This document shows, piece after piece, positions 1-9,435 of a stretch of DNA of 64,000 bases (its first letter is position 1; the number at the start of each line of letters is the position of its first letter). The notes under the pieces are model-generated. The model ran no database searches. It worked only from the letters and a program-made list of their open reading frames with translations, and was not told the DNA's origin. The DNA is from Paenibacillus sp. FSL R5-0341 (GTDB taxonomy: Bacteria > Bacillota > Bacilli > Paenibacillales > Paenibacillaceae): NCBI RefSeq assembly GCF_037975235.1, contig NZ_CP150241.1, forward strand, positions 186,001-250,000, read 5' to 3'. The position numbers and the translations under genes are program-made.

Positions 1-809
1 TGGATATTTCGACGGAGAATGCCGCCATTGCAAGAAGGGCATACTCTCTGCTTAAAAAGCATTTTCAAGTGCATACGGAACTACTGGTCCGCAAAAAAAT
101 GCGGCTGAAAAAGAACAATGTATATATTGTTCGTATTCCAACCATGGTACAGGAGATTCTCAATGGTCTTCATATTGTATCGGAAGGATTTCTGTTCACA
201 CCAGGGATTCATGCGGAGCTGTTTCAGCAGAACTGTTGTAAACGGGCCTATCTTCGCGGTGCATTTCTGGCAGGTGGATCGGTTAATAATCCGGAAGGTT
301 CTTCCTACCATCTGGAGATTGCGTCCATGTATGAGGAGCACTGCCAGGCACTGGTCGATCTGGCGAATGAATTTCATCTGAATGCCCGGTGTATAGAACG
401 GAAAAAAGGATTCATCCTATATATCAAGGAAGGCGAGAAAATCATTGAGCTGCTTAGCATCATTGGTGCTCATCAGGCCTTGTTCAAGTTTGAAGATGTA
501 CGGATTATGCGCGACATGCGTAACTCCGTTAACCGTATTGTCAATTGTGAGACGGCCAACCTGAATAAAACCATCGGAGCGGCGGTAAGGCAGATTGATA
601 ATATCCGGTTGTTGCAAAAGGAAGTTGGTCTGGAATCACTGCCTGAGAAGCTTCGCGAAGTGGCGGAGGTTCGACTCGCTCATCCAGATATCAACTTGAA
701 GGAAGTGGGCGAACTCCTTAAAGGGACAGTCAGCAAGTCGGGAGTGAACCATCGGCTTCGCAAGATCGATGAGCTGGCTGAGAAAGTACGTACAGAACGT
801 TATGGTTAA
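1..809 (+). CDS. whiA: WhiA, DNA-binding sporulation/cell-division regulator (5' end cut by window)
   Basis: WhiA is a DNA-binding protein that combines a LAGLIDADG homing-endonuclease-like fold with a C-terminal helix-turn-helix. In Firmicutes it affects cell division and chromosome segregation. The frame is open from the first bases, so the start lies outside the window. About 269 residues are visible, against roughly 310-320 for the family. The middle part has the LAGLIDADG-like stretch ([12 protein letters not shown]), and the C-terminus has the typical WhiA HTH region ([20 protein letters not shown], then [12 protein letters not shown]). The next gene is an HPr-family protein, as in the Bacillus yvcJ-yvcK-whiA-crh order, which supports the identification. 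The catalytic residues of homing endonucleases are not expected in WhiA. Confidence 0.95.
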   Translation, partial: DISTENAAIARRAYSLLKKHFQVHTELLVRKKMRLKKNNVYIVRIPTMVQEILNGLHIVSEGFLFTPGIHAELFQQNCCKRAYLRGAFLAGGSVNNPEGSSYHLEIASMYEEHCQALVDLANEFHLNARCIERKKGFILYIKEGEKIIELLSIIGAHQALFKFEDVRIMRDMRNSVNRIVNCETANLNKTIGAAVRQIDNIRLLQKEVGLESLPEKLREVAEVRLAHPDINLKEVGELLKGTVSKSGVNHRLRKIDELAEKVRTERYG

Positions 810-1067
810 GACGGAGTAGGGTAAAGTGACAAGGTCAGCTGTTTCTGTTGAACAAAAACGGAGCAAGAAAGCCTGATGTAAAGGAGCCAGAAGAGTCACT
901 CAGGCAGCTTGGTGCCATGTGCAATGGTAATGAAATGGGGCATCATAATGCCCTCCATAGCACCCTGAGTTTTTTCTTCTAGTGTCCGGCACAGGTTAAT
1001 GTTATAATGTTGTATAAATATAATTGTGTATTTAATGTCCAGATTTCATAATAGGGGGTAAGTTTCC

Positions 1068-1337
1068 ATGACAAAGCACCCGGTAGTTGTCCGTTTGAAA
1101 ACGGGTCTCCATGCCAGACCTGCGGCACTGTTCGTTCAAGAGGCGAATAAGTACTCATCTGAAGTGTTCGTCGAGAAGGACGACAAAAAAGTTAATGCAA
1201 AAAGTATCATGGGGATCATGAGCCTTGCGATCAGCACAGGTACGGAAATCCAGATTAGTGCAGAAGGCGCGGATGCCGAACAGGCTGTAAACGCTTTAGT
1301 TAGTCTGGTAAGCAAGGAAGAGCTTGAAAACCAATAA
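1068..1337 (+). CDS. HPr-family phosphocarrier protein at the crh locus
   Basis: This 89-residue protein belongs to the HPr/Crh family of the sugar phosphotransferase system. His15 (in TGLHARPAA) and Ser46 (in NAKSIMGIM) are both present. His15 would accept phosphate from enzyme I. Ser46 would be the HPr kinase site used with CcpA for catabolite control. The position directly after whiA is that of crh in Bacillus subtilis, but Crh proper has lost His15, so this gene may work as a true HPr or do both jobs. A GGGGG ribosome site lies about 10 nt upstream of the ATG. A TATAAT at 1003-1008 is the only promoter element seen, and I found no convincing -35. A hairpin terminator follows at once. Confidence 0.93.
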   Translation: MTKHPVVVRLKTGLHARPAALFVQEANKYSSEVFVEKDDKKVNAKSIMGIMSLAISTGTEIQISAEGADAEQAVNALVSLVSKEELENQ

Positions 1338-1359
1338 GATATGATTCTTTCAATGAAGA

Positions 1360-1381
1360 AGTCCCGAAAGGGGCTTTTTTG
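1360..1381 (+). terminator. Intrinsic terminator after the HPr gene
   Basis: A 6-bp stem (AGTCCC/GGGGCT, one G-U pair) with a GAAA tetraloop is followed by six T residues. Confidence 0.75.
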
Positions 1382-1493
1382 CGTTTTTATTGTTTTCGCT
1401 ATCGTCAAGTGCAACATTATGGAATTTGTCCCGTCTGTTAAGGTATCAAATGCTTTAAAGTTTGAGATGTTAACACATAAGGGGGCTATCGTG

Positions 1494-2246
1494 ATGGGTA
1501 AACAATGGATGAAACCGTTTGGTGCGGTGCTGGTGGCAAGTACGTTGCTTGTTGGAGGAACAGCATGGGTTGCACCAGGTAACTATGCTTACGCTGCAGA
1601 GGTTCAGGGCGTACAACAGAATGTGATTAATGTCGTGGGTAAAGGTGAGATTCAGGTGAAGCCGGATATTGCTTACCTGTCCATTGGCGTGAACAGTACT
1701 GCAGAGACAGCTGCATCTGCCCAAAAAGCAAATGCTGCCAAAGTTCAAAAGGTATCCAACTTGCTGAAGAATACGTGGAAGATCAGTGCAGATGACATTC
1801 AAACCAGTCAGTTCTCTGTACAACCGAACTATACTTATAGCGAAAAAGACGGACAACAAATTAAAGGATACACAGCACATCATACGCTGACGGTCACATA
1901 TCGTGAAATGGACAAAATCGGTGAGCTGCTCGATGCTGCTTCACAAGCAGGTGCCAACAACATTGAGAACGTGCGCTTTACTGTAGAAAATCCGGAAAGT
2001 TATGAGTCCCAAGTGATTGAGAAGGCTGTTGCCAATGCAGATGTGAAAGCTGGCGCCATTGCAAAAGCGGTTAAACGTCAACTGGGTGCTGTTCTTTCCG
2101 TGAGCCAAGGCGATGCCAATGTGCCTGTATTCTATGCAAGTGAGGCTTTGATGTCCAAAGCACTAGATACAGCAGGTAGCACTGAGATTGAAACAGGCCA
2201 GGTTAAAGTAAGCACAATCTTGAATATCACGTATGAAATGAAATAA
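1494..2246 (+). CDS. Secreted SIMPL-domain (DUF541) protein
   Basis: This 250-residue exported protein has a signal peptide of about 34 residues: MGKQWMK, a hydrophobic core, and a likely cut after AYA-AE. The mature part is a SIMPL/DUF541 domain with the family signature near its start (INVVGKGEIQVKPDIAYLSIGV) and repeated beta-alpha units. SIMPL proteins are periplasmic or extracellular, with poorly defined roles in envelope or oxidative-stress physiology. The open frame extends upstream to 1341, but AAGGGGG at 1479-1485 fits the ATG at 1494. That gives a proper signal peptide, whereas the longer form would overlap the terminator of the HPr gene. It appears monocistronic, with a strong terminator downstream. 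Confidence 0.85.
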   Translation: MGKQWMKPFGAVLVASTLLVGGTAWVAPGNYAYAAEVQGVQQNVINVVGKGEIQVKPDIAYLSIGVNSTAETAASAQKANAAKVQKVSNLLKNTWKISADDIQTSQFSVQPNYTYSEKDGQQIKGYTAHHTLTVTYREMDKIGELLDAASQAGANNIENVRFTVENPESYESQVIEKAVANADVKAGAIAKAVKRQLGAVLSVSQGDANVPVFYASEALMSKALDTAGSTEIETGQVKVSTILNITYEMK

Positions 2247-2322
2247 ACAAGAGTGAAATAAGGATTGTAAGCTAAATTAACCTTTCAAGTGTCATTTGAA
2301 GGGGTATAAAGAAATAATGACA

Positions 2323-2354
2323 AAGACTTTGTCCTCAGGACAGGGTCTTTTTTT
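2323..2354 (+). terminator. Strong intrinsic terminator after the SIMPL gene
   Basis: A 12-bp stem (AAGACTTTGTCC/GGACAGGGTCTT, two G-U pairs) with a TCA loop and a T-run. The 280 nt from here to the next gene hold no ORF I can support. A TATAAT-like -10 at 2542-2547 without a clear -35 is the only promoter-like element. Confidence 0.9.
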
Positions 2355-2634
2355 GTTGTAAAATCAAACTTTAATGAAGTTAGAAGGGATGATACCCTTT
2401 TGAAAATAAATGAAATGCTGTTTTTTGGTATCTTTTTTGTATAGTTGTTCGTGACAAAAAGGTCATATCCCGTTATATTTTCCCTCCGATAATCATCAAC
2501 ATTGTAACTCGAGCTGTAAACCTTTCCGAAATTGGGTTAATTATAATAAAGAGGTGAGCGTATGAGATATGCGATCAGTTCAGGATTACATACGCAATGA
2601 TCCCTAATTGTAAATTCAGAGAGGAGTTTTATAT

Positions 2635-3732
2635 ATGACATCATGGAAAAAATGGACAAGTGCGTTGCTGGCAGCAGGAATTATTGTGGGGAGCGGTGCA
2701 GTGTGGCAAGATAGTTCGGTACAAGCGGCTTCTGTATCCTCCAAAGTGACAACCCCGGCTGAGGTGACCCTGAAATCGGGTGGGAAAACACTGACTCAAA
2801 AAGGACTTCTTCAAGGTGGCTCAACTTGGGTCTCTCTTACGGCAGTTAAAGATGTGGCAGGTGGAACCTTGAAATATGATGCGAAAACCAAAGAGTATGC
2901 TCTGACAGCAGCCAATAACACGCTGACCATCAGCCTTTTGGACGGCCAGCCGAGTGTTCGAATTAACAACTATTATCCTCAAGTGGACGCCAAGCTGATC
3001 AACGGCAGACTATATATCCCATTCTCGGCGATGAGAGATTATCTGGGTGTGCAGGGGAACTGGGATGGCAAAACCAAAACGTTGACACTCAGCAAGGTGA
3101 AACAAAATAGCGTGAAAGTTAAAGCGGCAACCGTTAATGTCACTGTGAAAAATGCTGAAGTTGATGTTCAATATCCGCAGGTGAGTGGACTTGCCAGCAA
3201 GGAAGCTGAAGCGGCAATCAATAAAGTGCTTAAAGACGAAGTGGATGCATATGTAGCTGACTTCAAGAAACAGACATCTGAGTTCGGTGGCGCAACCGCC
3301 AACCGCCCATATGCATTTGAGAGCTCTTATGTGGTGACCTACAATGAAAGAGGCGTGCTGGGACTCATTACACAACGTTACGAGGATTATGCTGGCGCTC
3401 ATGGTATGACAACCCGTACAGGCCACACCTTTGCGCTGGACACAGGTAAGGAGCTTACGTTAGATGATGTGCTGCAAAACAACAAAACCATGCGCGAGAC
3501 GGTGGGTAAAAAAGTCGGTGAACAGCTGAAAGCCCGCGGTGGATACCTCGAAGGTTACAAAGAGTTAAATAAAGATCAGGATTTCTATGTGACACCAACA
3601 GGGGTGGTCGTGTTCTTCCAGCTGTATGAGTATACAGCGTACGCAGAGGGATTCCCTGAAATGCCATTTACGTATAAAGAGCTTCTTCCTAAAGGCACAG
3701 AACCTTTTAGCAATGTAACGGGAACCAAGTAA
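2635..3732 (+). CDS. Secreted copper-amine-oxidase-N-like / DUF4163-DUF3298 (RsiV-like) protein
   Basis: This exported protein of 365 residues has a signal peptide (basic MTSWKKW, hydrophobic stretch, VQA-AS). Residues of about 45-155 form a copper-amine-oxidase N-terminal-like domain, a beta-rich stalk module common in Paenibacillus surface proteins (GRLYIPFSAMRDYLG and NWDGKTKTLTL are typical). Residues of about 165-355 resemble the DUF4163/DUF3298 pair found in RsiV and PdaC. The conserved GAHGMTTRTGHTFAL and FYVTPTGVVVFFQLYEYTAYAEG segments are visible. RsiV binds lysozyme through this fold, so cell-wall-related binding is possible but inferred. No transmembrane anchor or sigma-factor partner is adjacent. 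GAGAGGAG upstream supports the start. Confidence 0.8.
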   Translation: MTSWKKWTSALLAAGIIVGSGAVWQDSSVQAASVSSKVTTPAEVTLKSGGKTLTQKGLLQGGSTWVSLTAVKDVAGGTLKYDAKTKEYALTAANNTLTISLLDGQPSVRINNYYPQVDAKLINGRLYIPFSAMRDYLGVQGNWDGKTKTLTLSKVKQNSVKVKAATVNVTVKNAEVDVQYPQVSGLASKEAEAAINKVLKDEVDAYVADFKKQTSEFGGATANRPYAFESSYVVTYNERGVLGLITQRYEDYAGAHGMTTRTGHTFALDTGKELTLDDVLQNNKTMRETVGKKVGEQLKARGGYLEGYKELNKDQDFYVTPTGVVVFFQLYEYTAYAEGFPEMPFTYKELLPKGTEPFSNVTGTK

Positions 3733-3781
3733 AGAATGATCATCGTGCACTCTTAAGTTATCTTTCTTATAAAATGAAAAA

Positions 3782-3819
3782 AAGAAGCCCCTATCATGTG
3801 ATCATGATGAGGGCTTCTT
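3782..3819 (-). terminator. Terminator of clpP, possibly bidirectional
   Basis: A long imperfect stem (AAGAAGCCC pairs with GGGCTTCTT, extended by ATCATG/CATGAT) is followed on the minus strand by a run of T. It lies between the convergent CuAO-N-like gene and clpP and could serve both, but the T-tract is better for clpP. Confidence 0.8.
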
Positions 3820-3902
3820 CTCTTATAGACAACATAATTATATGTTGCTGATTACGTTAGGTGTTGATTATGTTAACGCGTAGACCGTGGTCTACGTCAC
3901 AC

Positions 3903-4499
3903 TTAGATGCCTTGGGAACCTACGTTTTCGATAACTTTATCAATGATACCGTAATCGGCAGCTTCAGCAGCACTCATGAAATAGTCACGATCTGTGTCTT
4001 TCTCGATCCGCTCCAGCGGTTGACCTGAACGCTCAGAGATGATGCGGTTCAAGGTATCACGCATTTTCAGGATGCGGCGAGCACGAATTTCGATGTCCGA
4101 AGCTTGACCTTGAGCACCACCAAGTGGTTGGTGAATCATGATTTCACTGTTAGGCAACGCAAAACGTTTCCCTTTCGCACCGGCATTCAGCAAGAATGCA
4201 CCCATGGAAGCGGCCATACCTACACAGATGGTAGATACATCCGGTTTGATGAATTGCATTGTATCGTAAATCGCCATACCGGCTGTAATCGATCCGCCTG
4301 GGCTGTTGATGTATAAGTGAATGTCTTTCTCCGGATCTTCCGCAGCCAGGAACAACATCTGTGCCATAATGGCATTAGCCACTACGTCATTAACATCGCT
4401 ACCAAGGAAAATAATACGATCCTTCAGCAATCTGGAGTAGATGTCGTAGGCGCGCTCACCTCGGTTGCTCTGTTCAACGACCATTGGAATAAAACTCAC
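3903..4499 (-). CDS. clpP: ClpP, ATP-dependent Clp protease proteolytic subunit
   Basis: ClpP is the serine peptidase of the ClpXP, ClpCP and ClpEP proteases and forms a double heptameric barrel in the cytoplasm. The 198-residue length is typical. The catalytic triad is complete: Ser98 in GMAASMGAF, His123 in MIHQPLGG and Asp172 in DTDRDYFMS. The start codon is GTG at 4499, preceded by a GAGGAGG ribosome site 8 nt away. The gene stands alone, with its own sigma-A promoter, a CtsR-type operator and a terminator, so it should be part of the heat/protein-stress regulon. Confidence 0.98.
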   Translation of the reverse strand: MSFIPMVVEQSNRGERAYDIYSRLLKDRIIFLGSDVNDVVANAIMAQMLFLAAEDPEKDIHLYINSPGGSITAGMAIYDTMQFIKPDVSTICVGMAASMGAFLLNAGAKGKRFALPNSEIMIHQPLGGAQGQASDIEIRARRILKMRDTLNRIISERSGQPLERIEKDTDRDYFMSAAEAADYGIIDKVIENVGSQGI

Positions 4500-4566
4500 G
4501 TGAAAAACCTCCTCGGAATGTAAATGTTATTGGTGTTTATACTTAAACTGTTACCGTATTACCCAC

Positions 4567-4606
4567 ATAATAAACAATTCCAAACAAAAAGTCAAAGAAA
4601 GTCAAA
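4567..4606 (-). promoter_or_regulatory. clpP sigma-A promoter with CtsR operator
   Basis: On the minus strand, -35 TTGACT (4590-4595) and -10 TATTAT (4567-4572) are separated by exactly 17 nt. On the plus strand the sequence reads AGTCAAA-GAA-AGTCAAA at 4590-4606. This matches the CtsR heptad repeat (RGTCAAA-NAN-RGTCAAA) and covers the -35 box. CtsR is the known repressor of clp genes in low-GC Gram-positives, so heat-inducible repression is expected. Confidence 0.85.
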
Positions 4607-4614
4607 CTAACTTG

Positions 4615-4640
4615 CAAAAAAAAGAAACCTTTCCGGTTTC
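4615..4640 (-). terminator. Terminator of the tRNA-Arg unit
   Basis: On the minus strand GAAACC-GGAAA-GGTTTC is followed by nine T. It ends the tRNA transcript just before the clpP promoter. Confidence 0.8.
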
Positions 4641-4675
4641 ATTGGTTAAATGGGTTATGAGCTGTTAGATAAAAA

Positions 4676-4750
4676 TGGCGCGCCCGCCAAGAATCGAACT
4701 TGGATCTCAGGCTTCGGAGGCCTACGTCATATCCATTGGACCACGGGCGC
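4676..4750 (-). tRNA. tRNA-Arg (anticodon CCG)
   Basis: A cloverleaf can be drawn on the minus strand. The acceptor stem is GCGCCCG/CGGGCGC, the TPsiC arm CCAAG-TTCGATT-CTTGG, and the anticodon loop CTCCGAA on an AGGC/GCCT stem gives anticodon CCG, which reads CGG (Arg). The CCA end is encoded (4676-4678). It lies upstream of clpP with its own terminator. The roughly 345 nt between it and the cggR promoter hold no gene I can support. Confidence 0.93.
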
Positions 4751-5063
4751 ACATTATGTGACAGCAATAATGATTATAGCTCATGAAATATTTAATTGCA
4801 AGCAGTTCGTTGTGGTATTGGTTTGGATTGAGTTAAAAATGATCATGATGAAGAAGAGTGGATAAAGAGTGCATTTAAGTAAATGCTATTAGAGGTTTTG
4901 GACATGCCGTGTGAAATGTGTTTCTGAGCGATATGTAGACGAAAATAATTTGTTTCTTCTATATATGGTATGCGTGAGCTAGTCCTTGATCATGGAAGTC
5001 TAGGATTGTGAAAATAGGCGCGTACAAACGCTGGAAGCGTGTCGAAATAAGACGTTGAAACAC

Positions 5064-5127
5064 TTGCATGTCACGTCAGTTTTAGGTAGAATAGACGTGG
5101 GACTTAAAAAGTTAACCCGGGACGTTT
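5064..5127 (+). promoter_or_regulatory. cggR-gapA operon promoter and CggR operator
   Basis: The promoter is -35 TTGCAT (5064-5069), a 17-nt spacer and -10 TAGAAT (5087-5092). Just downstream, TGGGAC at 5098-5103 and CGGGAC at 5118-5123 are exactly 20 nt apart, each followed by an A/T-rich run. This reproduces the period of the B. subtilis CggR operator, two direct CGGGAC-type half-sites downstream of the transcription start. CggR bound here would block transcription until fructose-1,6-bisphosphate releases it. Confidence 0.75.
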
Positions 5128-5176
5128 TAGGGCCACGAAAGAGAGCTTGGAACGAGAACTTGCGGGAGTGGAAAGC

Positions 5177-6202
5177 ATGCGAACGATTTTAGAAGTACAA
5201 AAGCAGCTTCTGCCTGATCTCATGGATATCTTGAAAAAGAGGTATACGATTCTGCAACAGATCATGTTATCGGATGTGATCGGACGGAGAACGTTAGCTA
5301 ATTCCATGCAGATGACCGAGCGGGTTCTGAGGGCTGAGACCGATCTGTTAAAGGCTCAGGGACTTATCGAAATTGACAGTGCAGGAATGAAGATCAGCGA
5401 GGCAGGGTATGATTTGCTGCAGCAGTTAGAGCCCGTTGCCAAAGAGTTGTTCGGATTATCCGAGCTGGAAGAGCGCATCAAGCAAGCCTACGGTCTGCAA
5501 AAGGTAGTTGTGGTTCCTGGCGATTCGGATGTTTCTCCATTTGCCAAAAGGGAACTGGGCAGAGCCGGAGCGAAGGCTCTCGGCAATATCATGAGTGACA
5601 ACGACGTTGTCGCCGTAACTGGCGGATCAACAACGGCCGAAGTCGCAGAGCAGCTGACTCCGCCAACATCGCTCAAAGGTGTCTGGTTCGTACCAGCACG
5701 CGGTGGACTTGGAGAAAGCCTTGAAATTCAGGCGAATACGATCGCATCCACAATGGCAAAACGGGTAGGAGCGCAATACAAACTCCTGCATGTACCGGAT
5801 TTGCTTAGTGATCATGCCTATGAATCATTAATCCAAGACCCCAGTGTTCAGGAAATTCTGGAGCTGATTCGGAAATCGCGGATTGTTATTCATGGAATTG
5901 GTGATGCCGTGGAGATGGCGACAAGACGTAAACTTGCGACGGAGATTATAGATGAACTCCAAGAGCAAGGGGCCGTATCTGAGTCTTTCGGTTATTACTT
6001 TAATGATCAGGGTGAGGTGGTACATACCATGCTTACACTGGGAATGCGACTTCAGGATATTGAACGAACCGATGTCGTGATCGGAATTGCAGGTGGCAAA
6101 AGCAAAGCTGCTGCCATTCACTCCGTGTTGCGATTTGGTCAGGAAGATATTCTGATTATTGATGAGGCTGCTGCCGAAGTCATCGTAGCCGAAATGGAAT
6201 AA
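5177..6202 (+). CDS. cggR: CggR, central glycolytic genes regulator (SorC/DeoR family)
   Basis: CggR represses its own gene and the downstream glycolytic genes when fructose-1,6-bisphosphate is low. The 341-residue protein has an N-terminal winged helix (residues of about 30-80, VIGRRTLANSMQMTERVLRAE) and a C-terminal sugar-phosphate-binding domain of the SorC type. Hallmark motifs of that domain are VVPGDSD, VAVTGGSTTAEVAE, FVPARGGLGE, IVIHGIGDA and VIGIAGGKSKA. The frame is open from a TTG at 5147. The ATG at 5177 has a GGGAG ribosome site 8 nt away and gives the N-terminus seen in relatives (MRTILEVQKQLLPDL). It heads the gapA operon. A short inverted repeat (GACGG/CCGTC at about 6236-6251) lies in the cggR-gapA gap, where B. 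subtilis mRNA is cleaved; that role here is only a guess. Confidence 0.95.
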   Translation: MRTILEVQKQLLPDLMDILKKRYTILQQIMLSDVIGRRTLANSMQMTERVLRAETDLLKAQGLIEIDSAGMKISEAGYDLLQQLEPVAKELFGLSELEERIKQAYGLQKVVVVPGDSDVSPFAKRELGRAGAKALGNIMSDNDVVAVTGGSTTAEVAEQLTPPTSLKGVWFVPARGGLGESLEIQANTIASTMAKRVGAQYKLLHVPDLLSDHAYESLIQDPSVQEILELIRKSRIVIHGIGDAVEMATRRKLATEIIDELQEQGAVSESFGYYFNDQGEVVHTMLTLGMRLQDIERTDVVIGIAGGKSKAAAIHSVLRFGQEDILIIDEAAAEVIVAEME

Positions 6203-6309
6203 GAGTTTACTTTTCATTACAACCATTGTTGTCTTGACGGACTTCACCGTCTGTCTTGAATATATAAGTTTCATAAAAAAATTAATCAAAACTTGGGAGG
6301 AACTTACTC

Positions 6310-7317
6310 ATGATTAAAGTAGGTATTAACGGTTTTGGACGTATTGGACGCTTGGCATTCCGCCGTATTCAAAATGTAGCAGGCATCGAGGTAGTAGCAA
6401 TCAACGACTTGACTGACGCTAAAATGCTGGCTCATTTGCTCAAATATGATACAACTCAAGGTCGCTTCGATGGCGATGTTGAAGTACACGATGGCTTCTT
6501 CAAAGTGAACGGCAAAGAAGTTAAGGTATTGGCTAACCGTAACCCAGAAGAACTTCCTTGGGGCGACCTGGGCGTAGATATCGTTCTGGAATGTACTGGT
6601 TTCTTCACAACTAAAGAAGCAGCTGAGAAACACTTGAAAGGTGGAGCTAAGAAAGTTGTTATCTCCGCACCAGCTACTGGCGACATGAAAACCATCGTTT
6701 ACAACGTAAACCATGAAATCCTCGACGGTACTGAAACTGTAATCTCCGGCGCATCTTGCACAACAAACTGCCTGGCACCTATGGCAAAAACACTGCAAGA
6801 CAAATTCGGAATCGTTCAAGGTTTGATGACTACAATTCACGCTTACACTGGCGACCAAAACACGTTGGATGCTCCACACCCTAAAGGTGACTTCCGTCGT
6901 GCTCGCGCAGCAGCTGAAAACATCATCCCTAACACAACTGGTGCTGCTAAAGCAATCGGTCTGGTAATTCCAGAACTGCAAGGCATCCTTGATGGTGCAG
7001 CTCAACGTGTACCAGTAGCTACTGGTTCCCTGACTGAGCTCGTAACTGTTCTGAACAAAAAAGTAACGGCTGAAGAAGTTAATGCAGCTATGCAAGAAGC
7101 TTCCGATCCAGAAACTTTCGGATACACTGAAGACGAAATCGTATCTTCCGATATCCAAGGAATCACTTTCGGTTCCCTGTTTGATGCAACTCAAACTAAA
7201 GTTCTGACTGTTGGCGACCAACAATTGGTTAAAACTGTAGCTTGGTATGACAACGAAATGTCCTACACTGCACAATTGGTTCGCACTTTGGAGCACTTTG
7301 CAAAAATGATTAAGTAA
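6310..7317 (+). CDS. gapA: Glyceraldehyde-3-phosphate dehydrogenase, NAD-dependent glycolytic form
   Basis: This enzyme converts glyceraldehyde-3-phosphate, phosphate and NAD to 1,3-bisphosphoglycerate. It is 335 residues long, as is usual. The N-terminal Rossmann motif is [10 protein letters not shown] (residues 5-14). The catalytic Cys150 sits in [12 protein letters not shown], His177 in TIHAYTGDQ, and the C-terminal WYDNEMSY motif is intact. GGAGG lies about 9 nt before the ATG. Codon use is strongly biased toward a few codons, as expected for a very highly expressed gene. It is the second gene of the CggR operon and is followed by a partial terminator before pgk. Confidence 0.98.
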   Translation: MIKVGINGFGRIGRLAFRRIQNVAGIEVVAINDLTDAKMLAHLLKYDTTQGRFDGDVEVHDGFFKVNGKEVKVLANRNPEELPWGDLGVDIVLECTGFFTTKEAAEKHLKGGAKKVVISAPATGDMKTIVYNVNHEILDGTETVISGASCTTNCLAPMAKTLQDKFGIVQGLMTTIHAYTGDQNTLDAPHPKGDFRRARAAAENIIPNTTGAAKAIGLVIPELQGILDGAAQRVPVATGSLTELVTVLNKKVTAEEVNAAMQEASDPETFGYTEDEIVSSDIQGITFGSLFDATQTKVLTVGDQQLVKTVAWYDNEMSYTAQLVRTLEHFAKMIK

Positions 7318-7332
7318 TATCTGCAATAACAT

Positions 7333-7370
7333 AGAGCGGAAACAGATGCTATTGTTTCCGCTCTTTATAT
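7333..7370 (+). terminator. Stem-loop between gapA and pgk, likely partial terminator
   Basis: A perfect 12-bp stem (AGAGCGGAAACA/TGTTTCCGCTCT) with an 8-nt loop is followed by only a weak T-rich tract (TTATATAT). It probably lets some transcripts continue into pgk and lowers pgk-eno dosage relative to gapA, or it stabilises the gapA mRNA 3' end. Confidence 0.6.
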
Positions 7371-7466
7371 ATCTACATTTTGCAAATTTCTCAAAAACAC
7401 CAGGATTGACAAGGGATTTCAGCTCTTGATTGGTCCACCAAATACATGGGTGCGGAGGAAATACAG

Positions 7467-8648
7467 ATGAACAAAAAAAGTGTACGCGATATCGAATTGA
7501 CAGGAAAACGGGCTTTTGTCCGTGTAGATTTCAATGTGCCGCTCGAAGATGGTAAAATTACAGATGACAAACGTATTCGTGCAACGCTTCCTACAATCAA
7601 CTTCTTGATTGAAAAAGGTGCTAAAGTCATTTTGGCAAGCCACATGGGTCGTCCTAACGGCGAAGTGGTTGAATCCTTGCGTTTGACTCCAGCAGCTGAG
7701 CGTTTGTCTGAATTGCTTGGTAAAACAGTTGTTAAAGCTGACGATTCTGTTGGTGACGCTGTTAAAGCTCAAATCGCTGAACTGAACAACGGCGACGTAT
7801 TGTTGCTTGAAAACGTTCGTTTCCACGCAGGCGAAGAGAAAAATGATCCAGAACTCGCAAAACAATTCGCTGAACTGGCTGACGTTTTCGTTAACGATGC
7901 GTTTGGCGCGGCTCACAGAGCACACGCTTCGACTGAAGGAATCGCTCACTTGCTTCCAGCAGTGTCCGGTTTGTTGATGGAGAAAGAACTTGAAGTGTTG
8001 GGTAAAGCAATCTCCAACCCTGAGCGTCCTTTCACAGCCATCATCGGCGGATCCAAAGTTAAGGACAAAATCGATGTAATCGACAACCTGCTGAACATTG
8101 CAGATAACGTGATCATCGGTGGCGGTCTGACTTACACGTTCTTCAAAGCACAAGGACATGAAATTGGACAATCCTTGCTGGATGAATCCAAACTTGATGT
8201 TGCTCTCGGTTTCATCGAAAAAGCGAAAAAACTGGGCAAGAACTTCTACCTGCCGGTAGATATCGTAGTGTCTGACGATTTCAGTGCAAAAGCTAACACG
8301 CAAATCGTTGACATCGACGGCATCCCAGCAGATTGGGAAGGTATCGACATCGGTCCTAAAACACGTGAGATCTATGCTGACGTAATCAAAAACTCCAAAT
8401 TGGTTGTATGGAACGGACCAATGGGCGTATTTGAAATCGAGCCATTCTCTCACGGTACTCGTGCAGTAGCGGAAGCTTGCGCAGAGACAGAAGCTTACAC
8501 TGTAATTGGTGGCGGTGACTCCGCAGCAGCAGCTGAGAAGTTCAAATTGGCTGACAAAATGAACCACATCTCTACAGGTGGCGGTGCATCCCTCGAGTTC
8601 ATGGAAGGTAAAGTACTTCCAGGCGTAGTGGCATTGAACGACAAGTAA
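7467..8648 (+). CDS. pgk: Phosphoglycerate kinase
   Basis: Pgk transfers phosphate from 1,3-bisphosphoglycerate to ADP, giving ATP and 3-phosphoglycerate. The protein has 393 residues, the bacterial norm. It has the N-domain substrate motifs [14 protein letters not shown] and [12 protein letters not shown], the C-domain nucleotide motifs GGSKVKDKI and WNGPMGVFE, and the terminal GGGDSAAA and STGGGASLE. The ATG at 7467 is preceded by GGAGGA 7 nt away, and the in-frame codon at 7446 has no good ribosome site. It is followed by tpiA after about 33 nt, so pgk, tpiA and gpmI form one transcript. Confidence 0.98.
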   Translation: MNKKSVRDIELTGKRAFVRVDFNVPLEDGKITDDKRIRATLPTINFLIEKGAKVILASHMGRPNGEVVESLRLTPAAERLSELLGKTVVKADDSVGDAVKAQIAELNNGDVLLLENVRFHAGEEKNDPELAKQFAELADVFVNDAFGAAHRAHASTEGIAHLLPAVSGLLMEKELEVLGKAISNPERPFTAIIGGSKVKDKIDVIDNLLNIADNVIIGGGLTYTFFKAQGHEIGQSLLDESKLDVALGFIEKAKKLGKNFYLPVDIVVSDDFSAKANTQIVDIDGIPADWEGIDIGPKTREIYADVIKNSKLVVWNGPMGVFEIEPFSHGTRAVAEACAETEAYTVIGGGDSAAAAEKFKLADKMNHISTGGGASLEFMEGKVLPGVVALNDK

Positions 8649-9434
<786 letters not shown>

Positions 9435-9435
9435 G

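Noticed and set aside
6304-7332. 342-codon open frame on the minus strand opposite gapA
   Set aside because: It is the mirror of a highly codon-biased gene, has Ser/Cys/Phe-rich nonsense composition and no ribosome site. Similar frames lie opposite pgk (7419-8567) and rnr (13723-15036).
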